Part shown: one piece after another, positions 41,601 to 53,544 of the stretch
How the letters are laid out: every line of letters starts with the position of its first letter
Numbering within the stretch: position 1 is the first letter of the stretch
NCBI GenBank assembly: GCA_024305405.1
Contig: JAKNDB010000088.1
Coordinates: forward strand, 1,010,001 to 1,074,000
Length of the DNA stretch: 64,000 nt
DNA from: Dirofilaria immitis
Taxonomy: Eukaryota > Nematoda > Chromadorea > Rhabditida > Onchocercidae
Direction of reading: 5' to 3'
Notes under the pieces: model-generated
Database searches by the model: none
Seen by the model: the letters and a program-made list of their open reading frames with translations, nothing else
Told to the model about the DNA's origin: nothing
Program-made: the position numbers and the translations under genes

Positions 41601-44600
41601 CCGGAATCTTTCGTCCGTCGAGTTCACGAACTCTGCACACCTTGTAGTGCTAGCAAAGCTTTACAGATTCGAAATTCAGCTTTGGTTATATCATCACCGC
41701 GGAGCATCTCGTCACCCGATGTTTTCAATAATCGTACTAAGAATCAAATTTCGGAACAGCTGAGCACTTCATCGGCTGATTCGACACAATCTCCTACTAT
41801 TCGACCCGTGTTATTGAACGGAAATGATTCTGAGAATATCCAATCTCCAATTATCACTAATGAATCATCAGTATGTATCGTTTGCGACAAAGCGACAAAT
41901 ATCTGTGAAGCTGTAAGCTACTTATTATTTCTTTTTATATTTTCTAACCTAATTGTATCACTGATTTATTCATTAATTATTAGCTATTCTCATCCATTAA
42001 ACCAATGATGATACAAATGCGTATCATGTGTGATTATATGTGGAAGAGTTATACGTAAATTTGTTAAATCAGCACAAGTAATTAATTAATTTAATTTGTC
42101 ATTGCTTGTACCAGTTTCGACGCTTCTAAACTTATGCATACTTTTTCTGCATATTTTATTTAAAATTTCGAAAAGATGGCCTTCCTTCAAGTCTATAGTT
42201 ACTACTCCAAGAAACTTTATTCTTATCAGTGATATCATAAATGAAGCATTGAAAAATAAAAAAACGTATCAGAACAATTCAATCGATAAAAGCATTTCTA
42301 AGCAATCTTCGGTCTTTATGTTCAACATTTCCCTTTAAAGAAAAAGCATCCGGTATAGCAGGATTCGATGATGCATTCTGTCATTTATACCATCGATGAT
42401 TGGTTCGAGAAAAAGTTTGACCTTAAGAACGGGAAAGATAATTGCAATTAATTGAAAAATTCCTTTTGTTGATCAATAGACAATTTGTGTAAAATATGAA
42501 AATTCCATTTTGTAAGGGAAAATTTTTAAAATAAATTTTTAAAATGATTTTATTGCAAAATTTTGATATAATAATTTTTATTCAATTACATTTCCACTTC
42601 TACAATAATTTCATTTTATTTCCAATCAATTTTTGTTTCGATTTCTAATGAAAATTCTCTAAATTTCGTCGTTTGCTTTTTTATTAATTTTTTTCTGTTG
42701 ATAGAACGGAAATGAGTGATCCTTTGGTTAAATTTATGCCAAATTCAAAATTTAATCGCAAAATTTTTCCTCTGATTGATACCTTCTTCTTCCATTAATT
42801 TGATGTAATTTCGAATTGAAAATAATGATTGCATAATGTAAATAATTTTTCTTTTTTGTTAACAAATATATTTGTCTGGCATAGATACTTCATTTTCCAT
42901 TTGTTCCATTGCAAGAATTTACAGCTCAACTGTAACTGTCGCCATATTCCGTTCTGTTTTTTTTTTTGAACTCCCATTATCTTATTAGTTTTACGAATCG
43001 CATTGAATATTTGCCGTAGATTCTTGGCATAAATAAATCAAACACATTACTACTGTTAATAAGTTTTTTGCTAATAAAATTAAAATCTCTCAGTAAATAG
43101 CTTTTATTGCTTCATCATTCCAATTCATCTTTTTCGTTGATCGCTTCCTTCTTCCTTTTCAATTCGTAATTATAATCATTTAGTCTAATTAAATTAACTC
43201 TAATAATAAATTCGATTAATTGTTTGACAAAGAGAATTTTATGTCCTTATGTTGACGCCTTACTCGTAGGTAATAGTTTGTCCTGTTTAGCCTATTTGCC
43301 TAAAGAATTCCTAGAAAAACAATTTCTTTTATCCTATCTTGTAATTTGTCAATTTTCAATCAACATACATTTCGATCTGTCCTACTTTTGGATGTTACAG
43401 TATAATCTTTATTATATTCATTTCATTAGGATCAGATGTTTATTCATGAAAATATAAGAGCAATATCTTATATTATTAGAGACAAAAATTCAATCAATCC
43501 TAAAGATCAAAAAATTGTTAATAAAATTTCATCAACTTTAACTATTAAGCATCTGAGTAATAGCATAGCGTCTGATTGAATCTAAGCGGAATATTCCACA
43601 TTTTTATTTAACTGTGGATTGCCAGGTTGATAATCTTATATCGCTCAAAAATGAGATTAACTCAACAGGCGAAAACAATAAAGTGACAATTAATGATTTA
43701 ATCATTAAGGCTGTAGCTTTTAGCATAAAAAAAAATTAAATGCTCACTTCAGTCCTTTAAGATCTTTATAAAAGCCTTTTAAGTCTTTTTATGATAGTTT
43801 TATATGATCTGTTTGCTTGATTTTTTTAACCACTGTGGCATCGGACTTCTTTTTTAAATCATTGAATGTATTTCTGATTTTTGCTACTTTGGAATTTCTC
43901 TTATGATAGACAGAGCATTTATAAGAACATATTTGACATTTAATTACAACATAAATATAGCCATATTTACATCCAGTTCCTTAGATTTCTTGTTCTTATA
44001 ATGTCAAGAATATATCAGGTTGTTACAAGTCAATGAATATGCCATTGATTATTATGTTAAGCACTATCATATAAGAATTCCTCTAACATACTCAACAATT
44101 AATTTTCCTCAAAATTTTAAATTAATCGATAAATCTATTCCGATATATTATTTTTTCTTTGTGGTTTTCATATATGATTGACCAAATAAGATTTTAAAGG
44201 ATTTTATGCAAAACGAAGAATCGTTGGCTAATCGAGAGCACAACTTAAATGAATCAATCGAAGAAGTGTCACAACCGTCTTCCTTACGACATGTAATGTT
44301 GAATGGTGTATTGCAACAGGATGTTATAAATTCTCATGGACATTTTATCGATTTGCTAGGTGTGGTATCGATGAATGATCACGGGTTATCGATTCCAACT
44401 AATGATCAAACTGTAAGTTTAGTGAAATAAATAATCATTTTGAAAGCCGTAAGTGCTTCATTTTGTAAGTAACCAATGCTGTTTCAGTGTTTATTAATAA
44501 GAGGTTATAGCAGCGTCAACATTAATAATAACTAAATGATGAATTATGTCGCTAACACTTTTGAGAGTTATACTATGAGTACAATGTATCCTTTCAGGGA

Positions 44601-47330
44601 TTGTAAATACTTCACGTGTAATAAATAACTACCATCTTACGTATTATATGTATTTTAGGCGTTTGAAATATTGCAGCTTAGTGGATTGGATAATTTTTTT
44701 TTTCAGCTGAAAAGACTTATGGCGAAATTGGTAGCTGATGATGTTTTAGATGAAGAATTTGCGGTAATTCCAAATCGACGTATATCTGCTAGTGTATCTA
44801 CAAGTCAAAAGCCTGAAAATATGGTATAATTTTTGAATTTAATCAGATTAAGGAGATGGCAGTAATATATGGGAGGATTGAATTTTTAATAGCTTTCTTC
44901 GTCCGTCTTTCAAATATTTTTCTGACTTCAAAATAATTCATTTGGATACTGACTTTTTAAAATTTTACCTTCAATGTATAATCCTTGAAGAAATTGCAGT
45001 GAAAAATTATTTGCAAAACTACATCTAATTTTAATTAAAATAAGTAGAAATTTTCAATTTGCTTAAGCTCAAACTTTGAAAGTTTTCAAGAAATTTCTGA
45101 ATTTCCAGAAGAGAAATCGTACGCGGTCGATTGTACCATATGAAGATACACGAATTATATTGCATTCAAAGCAGTCCAATCCAACGGGCTATATTAATGC
45201 TTCAAATATTCAAGTAATAAGTATCTAGAAAATGATGGAGAATTTACGAAATTGCAAAAATTTATTCTTATTAAAATTTGCTTTTACAGATTCCTGTTGG
45301 TGGCCAAATTTTGAAATATATATTAACACAGGCTCCACTTCCGGATACAATCGAAGATTTCTGGCAAATGGTTTGGGAATCCGGCTCACAGCTCATCGTC
45401 ATGCTTAGCGATGCACAAGTAAGAAGAATTTTCTTGATTCTGCCAAGTATTATTCATTCGAATAAGAAATCCCGCATTTTTGATCGTGAAAAAAAAAACA
45501 ATCTAGCGCCACTAGTCACAAGGAGTAATCAATATAAAATTGTTTGATTGTTTGTGAAAACAATAATAAGCAAGAAAACAGTTGTAAAAAGTTAATTAAT
45601 ATTTCATATGAATATTTTCTGCTCTCTAAGCTTATTTATAGCTTTTTCAAATTATAAATAAATAAATAAATGAAAATTGAAAAAACTCCGTTAGACAAAA
45701 TATTAATAACACATAATAGATAAATCGATCTGCGTGATATGAAATAACTTGATGAGCAAATAGAACTGAAATTTGTTCATTTACTTTTCAATTGTGAAAG
45801 CTTATCTTTAGAATCTTAAAAGTACCACAATACCCATTTATTGGCCACAGAAAGTAATGGATAAATTACGATTATCTGATTATTCACTGACGTTGCTTTC
45901 GAGCACGGCAAGTAAACATCAGGTGACAATGATGTTTCAATTGAAACACGATACAAGTGGCGAACGCCGAATTATTTATCATCTGAGGTTGATGGACTGG
46001 GAAAGTGGTAAGATACCACCAAATGAAGAATCCTTTCTCGGTAGATTCATTTTTGTTATTCAAGGAAAGCAATTTTTTGTGACAGCATTTTGATGTCTTC
46101 TGAGAGGCTTTCGATATTAATAACCATTCTAAGCTATTATTCTTATTAGATTTTATTTTTGTATATGTGTGTGTATTACTTTGATAATAGAAAGAAGAAA
46201 GAAAACTAAGAATTTTCACGTCTGATTCAAATCTTTAGGATTCATGGATGCTGTAAATAGTGTTCGACGATATCTAGAAAATGAACAGTTAAAGGAAGTG
46301 AATTCCGAAAAAGCAGGATTTAGGAAAAAAAAGTAACAATCACGTAAGTTTACTCTATAATTTTTCTGTAATTTTTTGCGATACTGCTTTTTAGAAAAAT
46401 ATTTTATAGTTAAATTTAACGGATCCAACAAATCGAAATAGGACACAACTAACTGATTTTGGTTATTATAATTGGTGTAAAAAGGACTGAATATAGTCAA
46501 TTATGCATTACATTATTCACCTTCCAGGTAATCTTTTATACTAGAATTAATAGAAAGATAAAAACTTAATAGAAACATTGAAACTATCAACTGATAAGAA
46601 AATTGAAAATTTTATATTATGACCTAAAAATTTTTTTTAAATGAAGCCGAAGATGATGTTATTTTTATAAAATGAGAAAGGAAATGAGGAAATTTAAATT
46701 TGAATTAGAAATAACAATTATAGTCATTCGGATACTTCGTCATCGGAATTTTCATCTATCAAAAAAATAGAGCAATGGTAGATGTGGATACACTACCAAC
46801 CGTAATACATTGCTTGACAGGTGCACACGAATCCGGTGTTTATTTGCTTGTAGAATTGATGATCCACTGCATTGAGCATAATATGGTATGTTTTATTCAT
46901 AATGGGAATGACATGTTTCTAATAAAAATCCAAGTAGAGAGATTCCAAAACTATTATGCAAACAATATGCAAGCGACCGAATGATTGCGTTTCACAATAT
47001 GTTAAATATATAATAAAAAATAATGAGATCGATGATACAATTTCACCTTCTTCCGACAGCTATCTCCGAGAATTGCGAAATTGCTGTCTTATTGTTAGGA
47101 AATCATATGCATATATTTCAAATGATCTATTGAGTTTTTATTGCAAGTAATTATCATTACTGATATCGAATCAGTTCATTATCTAAAAATAAATTGTTCA
47201 GTGTGTGGATATTGGCAAAACATTGGCAATGCTACGGCAGCAACGTATGTGCCTCGTGAAAAACGTGGAACAATATCGTTTTGTGTATTCTATATTAATC
47301 AATTATTTACAAAAGTCGCGGCTCATTTAG
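32684..47330 (+). CDS. FERM-domain protein tyrosine phosphatase, PTPN14/PTPN21 type, probably catalytically dead
   Basis: About 24 exons. FERM: 32684-32856 ([10 protein letters not shown] then [12 protein letters not shown] after a one-A gap), 33221-33408, 34154-34251, 35430-35500, 36309-36467, 36754-36839, 36976-37099 and 37271-37367. Linker: 37722-37782, 38245-38482, 39283-39461, 39820-39939, 40151-40262, 40661-40930, 41174-41912, 41984-42077, 44200-44412 and 44707-44823. Phosphatase: 45109-45213 (GYINASNIQ), 45290-45418 ([18 protein letters not shown]), 45812-46040, 46239-46343, 46771-46885 and 47202-47330 (ends [13 protein letters not shown]). The FERM N-terminus and the C-terminal tail match PTPN14/21, cytoplasmic scaffolds at cell junctions and in Hippo signalling. 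In the catalytic part WPD is WES, the signature reads [10 protein letters not shown] (Arg to Glu), and the Q-loop reads LVKNVEQY. Frames break at 32708-32713, 37350-37355, about 40195, 41300-41340, about 42015 and 46325-46332, mostly short homopolymers. Intron phases agree once these are repaired. Confidence 0.88.
33731..33910. repeat. 58-bp tandem repeat in a FERM-PTP intron
   Basis: Three near-identical units of about 58 bp containing TTTATAAAAATTACATTGTT and ATCATATCAATGAATGATTT. Confidence 0.9.
36949..36998. repeat. 27-bp tandem duplication at the exon 7 acceptor of FERM-PTP
   Basis: The 23-mer starting TCACTCTCGAATGTATAAAT occurs at 36949-36971 and again at 36976-36998. The ATTAG between the copies is the acceptor used for the exon starting at 36976; it is the only one giving the right phase. 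Confidence 0.8.
37866..38050. repeat. 85-bp tandem duplication in a FERM-PTP intron
   Basis: Two almost identical 85-bp units (GATAATTTACTTTATCTATT at 37881 and 37966), each followed by a short ATT run. Confidence 0.9.
42078..44199. other. 2.1-kb intron of FERM-PTP
   Basis: Lies between the exon ending at 42077 and the exon starting at 44200. Open frames inside (42096-42338 and 43224-43457) show no domain and no flanking splice pairs in phase. Nothing else recognisable. Confidence 0.5.
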
Positions 47331-48918
47331 AAGCAAATGAATGTTTACGTTGTATCATTAATTTTTCTGCACAGTATTTGCAGTATAATTATTAGCATAA
47401 TTGAATATGGTAATTAGCATCCTTCATTTTCGTCACAGAAATTTAGCAAAATCTTTTGAAAGAATTAAAATTAATCCCGAAACAATATTCTTCAGTTGCC
47501 GATTTTTATTTTGCACAAGAAAAACAAAATTAAGAGATAAGTAAAAGGAACTAGCATATTAGAAAGATTAATTTCCAACTTTATCAATGGCACAATAATC
47601 CATTGAAATGGTTATGATGGTTTTAGTTTGATATTTAGCAAAGCGATAGCAAATTAGTTTTTTGTTTTGTCTGTATGTATAAAGTTGCATTGCGTATGTT
47701 TTGAAAGCAAGTTTGCTCAATGAAATTTTAATATATTTAATCATTTGTTCATTTTACATTCTGATAATATAATTGCATTCTATTCATTTTCTTCTATCAC
47801 TGAAGTGGAATTTCGTTTGCCAATGTATAGCAATACATTCATTTTTACTATTTTCCAAGAGAATGAAATTATTGAGTGGTATTTAAATTTTAAATCAGGA
47901 TTAGAAGTTAATTAAGTGAGTCAAAGATTCCTTAGAATTTCATCATATTCATTCTAGAGAGTATGAAATAATTTTTCATTAATTTAGATTTACGAAATAT
48001 TCCAATCGAAAATTTGACATCAATTAAAAATATTACGACAGCATTTTATATTTGATCATATTTTTTCAAAAAAGTTGTTCCAATAAAACATTTTTAAAAA
48101 ATGACCATACATTGAACATCTTCCTTGTCAGCTATCTTCTAAATGATCCTTTGTGACGTAAATAAGCTACCTCATGAAATTCTTCACTTCTTCGATTATT
48201 ACCAAACTTCATATATTATTGTCGAGAATGAATTAAAAATACCATTTCTTGGTTTCCAACTTTTTAATCGCAAATTCTCCGTTCTCTCTAAACCATAAAA
48301 TCATAGATGATGAATTTACTCTAGAACATTGCACAAGTGAAAGAGTACGGCAATGATTTGCGGACGCATTTTCAAAAATATGTCAAATAACCTCAAGCAA
48401 TCTACAAATTCCAATATCAAGTACCAAAATTAAGAAAAAAATAAAGACATTGCCAATATAATGGAATTGTTATTTACATTTATCGTAGAATTTATAGTGA
48501 TAAATGAATGCAAGAGATAATTTATCGAATTACAAATATTTAGAAATCCTAATTATACAGACTAATATTCATAAAATATCAGCATGGCTATATGCATAAA
48601 ATAGTTACCGCTGAAGATAGTTATTTCTTCTTAGGGACAAAATTTGAAATATCATGCGACATCAAAAGTATAATAAATATAATTTTAAGGAAATTAAAAA
48701 AGCAATCAACCTAATAAAATATCGACAACATTTGAGCCAAAATAAAATGGACAAAAATGAGATGAATCTATAATGAAAATAAAATCCAAAGTTAATAAAA
48801 ATTACGCTTTAGACTAATAATGTAAAGAAAATAAAACTTGGTTATGAGTCACTATTTACGAATCAAATCGAATTAATGAGGTAGTTATAAAGTTAAAAGG
48901 AAATGTGAAAAGATAAAA
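47331..48918. other. intergenic DNA left of the retroelement
   Basis: Presumed 3' UTR of FERM-PTP followed by AT-rich sequence with no long open frame. The left end of the retroelement (an LTR) could lie here, but I could not delimit it. Confidence 0.5.
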
Positions 48919-49944
48919 ATGAATCAACAACAGTGGGGTCAAAAGAAGGGCCTAGAAGATTTAACTGGAAGGCTGATTACCACCAGTAAACCACCGACTT
49001 TAAGTCCAGTAGAATTTGATGGCAATACGAGAATTTATTAATCAGTTTGAAGAATCAGTTCACAAAAGAATGGATTTTCTCCAACACAAAAGTTCTTGCA
49101 CATATTAAGCAGTCTAAAGGGAGATGCAAGAGAACAATTAAGTGACCTCATGTAAATGATGAAAATTACCCGCTAGCTATGGAGAATTTGTATGAACGAT
49201 GTGGCGACAAAAAGCAAAGGATAAAAAATTATATAATCTAGAAAGAGTTCGACGTTCAAATAAAGAACCATTTCGAATGAAAAAAGACTTCTGTACTTAT
49301 TACCCCAATTAAAAGAAAGAATATAAGAAACAATACTGGATGTGATAGTAACAGAAGGAATACCAGAAAACATGGCTAGGGCTGAGAAAGAAGAAATTCA
49401 AAAATCCAGAATGGACAATGGAAGACGCTATCAAATATCTAAAAGATAAAATGAAAATTAAAGAAGATTCTCAACAGAGACCACCGATAAAAGGCCTAGT
49501 AGACAGATCAAAATTACAATGGGCAATACTGGGAATATGCCATTAGACGTACAACAGTTTGCTCGACAGCAAAGAGAGAGCAGTAATATCTTCTAACAGA
49601 TTGCCACAGAAAAGCGAGAGTATGCGAAGTGGACGAAACACAAGAAAATTAAGGCAATTGGGATTCTCTGAGTTATGTTTGAAGAAAGGATATTCGTAGC
49701 AAACTTGCGCGGAGAATTTAAAATGTTTTCATTATGGAACGGGCTACAATAGTGTGTTATATAACAGATGAAAAATGAAGCAAAATAAGAATTAGAAAAG
49801 TGGTGAAGCAGCAAATGGAAGTCCAAAGACAGTGGCGGCTACGGTTGCGGATAATGGCATTTGGGAAACATATATGATATGCAAAGAAGTAAGGTTAATC
49901 AATCCAAATGAATCCTATATTTTAATTCTATATTTTTTTATCGG

Positions 49945-50012
49945 TCTGCTCTGCGTTAATAAAAAACTACCATTACGTGGTCTCACTACAACAGTTATAA
50001 TAATATCGGTCA
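49945..50012 (+). repeat. direct repeat inside the retroelement (copy 1)
   Basis: About 68 bp (GGTCTGCTCTGCGTTAATAA and following) is repeated with some 80-85% identity at 50829-50896. Possible LTR-derived fragment; see copy 2. Confidence 0.6.
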
Positions 50013-50828
50013 AGAAGTTCTCCTGCTATCCAGTCAAAGTACACACATTTCTCATTTCACGCAAATAAAACAAAAACCCTTCTTTTGTAGCGTATGCTAC
50101 TGCTAAAGTTATGGCAACGCGATTTTTGAAACAGTTGGTCGTATACCTGCTTGAGCAAGTTATAACAAATGATGTGCAGCTCTATTAAAATGTTTGGTCG
50201 AGTAATGAATCTTGAAGTAATGGAAACTATGTCTATTGAACAATTCGTACAAACAATCCGAAAGGAAACATATAATTTCCGACAGTGCCAAGAATCTTAT
50301 AGCATTCTCTAAGGTACTGATAGAATTGAATACAGCAGAAAACGAAACGATGGAATGAGAATTTATTACGCCAAGCATCCCTTGGCAAGGCGGCGTTTAT
50401 GAAAGAATAGTCGAAATAGTAAGGATCTTTAAGAAAGGCCACAGGTACAAAGTTCTCTAGCAATAGGGAATTAATAACTCTAATCGCTGAACTTGAAGCG
50501 ATTATTAATGAAAAACCTTTGGCAGATATTGAAGAAATAGGTCTGAAGCTAAGACTTGAAGACTTTTTGAATCCAGGCTCGACTCGTGGAGGACAATTAA
50601 CAGAAAAAAGGTTTACTGCAAAGATAAGGCGACACATGAGAATAAAAACCTATAAACAAAAGGATTGACACATCAGTATATGACTACATGCAAAAGACTT
50701 GATCATTTATGGAAGTATGGCAGAATACCTAGAAGATCCTAAGAAAAATGAATTCATCGTTCATCTGGTTTTCAAGAGCATCGAAGAGCAAAATACCACG
50801 TTAGTTTTTTCGTAGAAGAAGGAATATC

Positions 50829-50896
50829 GGTGTGCTCTGTGTTAATAAAAAAACATCGTTAGGTGGTCGCATTACAATAATTATAATAATATCGTT
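50829..50896 (+). repeat. direct repeat at the right end of the retroelement (copy 2)
   Basis: Begins GGTGTGCTCTGTGTTAATAA and lies just after the integrase tail, where a 3' LTR would start. The partner lies 884 bp to the left, between the gag and integrase parts, which suggests a rearranged or nested insertion. Confidence 0.6.
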
Positions 50897-51324
50897 TAAT
50901 AAACAGAAATTCTTCAATCCATATAATTTTGATTAGTTAAATTTGATGCAAAAAAATTTAACAACAATTAGAAATATATTCAAAATTTATTACACTTAGT
51001 CACTGATTGAAATTATATTCGAGAATTAAAATTTGTAAGCTTGTTCAGTTAATCTAAACTCAGATATGACATGATAAAATATAATATTGTTAATTTATTG
51101 TAGTGAATAACAAATTAATATTTTGGATAATTCCGTTCGAATTAACTAATTTAACCAATTCTTATTATTGAAATAACATAATTATTTAGTCTAAAATTAA
51201 CATGTTAAAGTGATATTTAATAACAATATGATCCATCCAGTATTCTATTAATTCAATAATATTTGTTGTTATTAAATTAAATGTTATTTGCAGATTTTAA
51301 TTGGAATAATTCGTTAATACAATA

Positions 51325-51391
51325 AATATATCTTGAAAATTGCGTAAGATTAAGTAAAAATAATGTTTTGAGTGTGTGAAATGATTATTCA
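51325..51391 (+). repeat. 65-bp direct repeat flanking a Kunitz exon (left copy)
   Basis: Contains CTTGAAAATTGCGTAAGATT and AATGTTTTGAGTGTGTGAAA. An almost identical copy sits at 51957-52023, 632 bp away. The exon 51509-51649 lies between them. Confidence 0.9.
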
Positions 51392-51508
51392 TCACCAAAA
51401 TACGTTGGAAATGTTGAATCATGCAAGTAAGAAATATTCTCGATGATTCAATATTATTAATTCGATAATTTATATTTTAATCAATTTCTATCAAAACAAT
51501 AATTTTAG

Positions 51509-53544
51509 ATCAGCATTAGAACGATATTATTATTATGAATCAATTGATGAATGTTTACCATTTTCTTACGGTAGCTGTATAGAAAATGGTAATGGTTTCG
51601 ATAGTATGAATGATGCATCAGTAATTGTACTATGCATTCAAATATTCAGGTATCATTTTTATAAAAATTAAATTTTTATAATATTAAAAATCTAATTTCT
51701 AAATTTTATTTTATAACAATGAAAAATTAATGAATATGATCAATCTTATCCCGAACATATCATAATTATAATTTTTTAGACAATTTATTTTGAAAATAAA
51801 ATGATTATCAATAAAATGCCATTTAAATATAATCCGTTATATACAGAAAAGGAATAACGATGATGATGATGTCAAATGACATAGAAGAATTTGATAATAG
51901 GCGAAAATTTTGATAATAAGAAGAACAGAGATCATGAAGAAAAGAAAATTTTCAAAAATATATCTTGAAAATTGCGTAAGATTAAGTAAAAATAATGTTT
52001 TGAGTGTGTGAAATGATTATCCATTAATTAAAAATATTAATACATACTAAATTGTAATATGTCAATAGAATTTTGAAATGAATGAATGTTGTTTCATTTA
52101 ATGAATACATTCCATCATTTTCAAAGTATCCGACATAATGTTCATGTTGCACCAATCTTCGTGTTCAAAATGAAAACTATACGGTATATCTTTTGTATGT
52201 AAATTATTTTTATACGTATAATAATTCGATAATAATATTCAGTAATATTTATGCTTTTTGGATTATATGAAGAATGACGCATTTCCCATTTTGCAGGATA
52301 TTAATTCCGAAAAATTTTTAATATCTGAAATGAACAATATTATCCCAATAACTATTACATCGATTATTCTTACGGAATCTGATCTTTCAATTAATACGAA
52401 AGTACTCAATTTGGATAATAGCCAAGAGAATGATAATAATGATGAGGAAAATTCGATAATGATTGATAATATTCGAAGATTTGAGCCTTTATTCTCTTTG
52501 CCAGGTGATCTAAATTTCTGTGACAGATACTATAATTTTTAGTAGGTATAGGATTAATATTCGTTTAAATAGTATTCATCTAATTAATTGATATTTAAAA
52601 TTACAGAGCTATGCTTGCTACCGGAAGATGCAGGACCTTGTTTTGGAGAAATTTTAAGATGGCGATATAATTCTGAAACAAATCATTGTGAAACATTTAT
52701 CTATACTGGTTGTAATCATAATGCGAATTATTTTACTTCTGAAGAAGCCTGTTTAAGAGCTTGTGAAGAATATAGAAATAGTGGTAATTGATTATTTAAA
52801 TAGTTGTATAAAGTAATGCAATCAGTAATATTTTTGAGAATTTTATTCATTGCTTATTTAATTTCAGCTTTTTTGTTTTGGATATTAACAATTGTAATAT
52901 AAGTTTTTAATCTTTTTAACTAATGTCTTCCTTAAACTCTGGAAAAATATACGATGGTATAAAAATGGCGTATTATTTCAAATTTTCAACGATGACCAAA
53001 GGATTCATGTGAGTATTTTTCCTTGAATTTTAAGTTTCATCAAATTCTTAAATTTATTATTTCATTTTAAATGATACTTTGATGAGTAAATTTATCGTTT
53101 CATCTTAATCGATGCTTTGCCGAATCATTGAGATGACATACTTTTCACGACAAATGTATAATAATTAGCGTAAAATACTGGATCTAATATATTTTAAGAA
53201 TTATGGCACAGTAAATGAAAGAAAGCAAAATAACGACAATCCTTTGTGCAAGAATGATTTTTAAATATTTTTATTGTTTTTTTTTTTCAAATTAGTTGTT
53301 ATGAAAATATAGGTAGTAGCTATTTTATGACAACATTGAATTTCATAGCATTTTTTTTGAGAATTTCACTACCTATATTTATTTAAACATTCGGTCTTTC
53401 AAAATACGCTTAGATCATATAAAATGAACGAAGATCATAATCAGGTACATATTACCAATATACATCAAACAGATGTTGCTGATTATTCGTGTTCTGTTGG
53501 AAAAAGTACCATTTCATCCAATTCTATTTATTTAGACATCAAAG
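51509..53544 (+). CDS. Kunitz and immunoglobulin domain extracellular protein, partial model
   Basis: Exon 51509-51649 encodes the second half of a Kunitz domain (RYYYYESIDECLPFSYGSC, then NGNGFDS) whose last Cys region is altered. Exon about 52297-52504 is an acidic, Asn-rich linker. Exon 52607-52783 encodes most of a complete Kunitz domain in the right phase: LCLLPEDAGPCFGEILRWRY, CETFIYTGCNHNANYFTS and EEACLRAC, all six Cys present, with Phe following the second Cys at the P1 site. Further exons look Ig-like: near 52920-53008 (RWYKNGVLFQIFNDDQRIH) and 53414-53544 (VHITNIHQTDVADYSCSVG, the F-strand Cys). Kunitz domains followed by Ig occur in papilin-type matrix proteins (MIG-6 in C. elegans), which is a suggestion only. 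The start, a signal peptide, the first half of the first Kunitz domain and the 3' end were not found. The phase between the first two exons does not match, so an exon is missing or the locus is eroded. Confidence 0.6.

Larger units (their letters stand above)
48919..50896 (+). mobile_element. degenerate, internally deleted BEL/Pao LTR retroelement
   Basis: The gag part begins at ATG 48919 (MNQQQWGQKKGLEDLTGRL) and continues, after frame breaks, with PVEFDGNT, REFINQFEES, SSLKGDARE and ENLYERCGDKKQR, the pattern of the DUF1759 gag domain of Pao elements. Near 49665-49740 a broken zinc-knuckle-like stretch is seen (ELCLKKG, then AENLKCFHYGTGYNS). From about 50255 come integrase pieces: IISDSAKNL, EFITPSIPWQGGVYERIV, then NRELITLIAELEAIINEKPL and LRLEDFLNPGST, the BEL/Pao integrase C-terminal region. 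Protease and reverse transcriptase are absent, since only about 0.5 kb separates the gag and integrase parts. Many stops and frameshifts show it is dead. Description is from family strings only. Confidence 0.85.

Noticed and set aside
13094..46343. Programmed ribosomal frameshifting as the cause of the frame breaks
   Set aside because: The breaks sit at many unrelated A/T runs, nearly all in the missing-base direction, with no shared slippery motif; consensus error explains them better.
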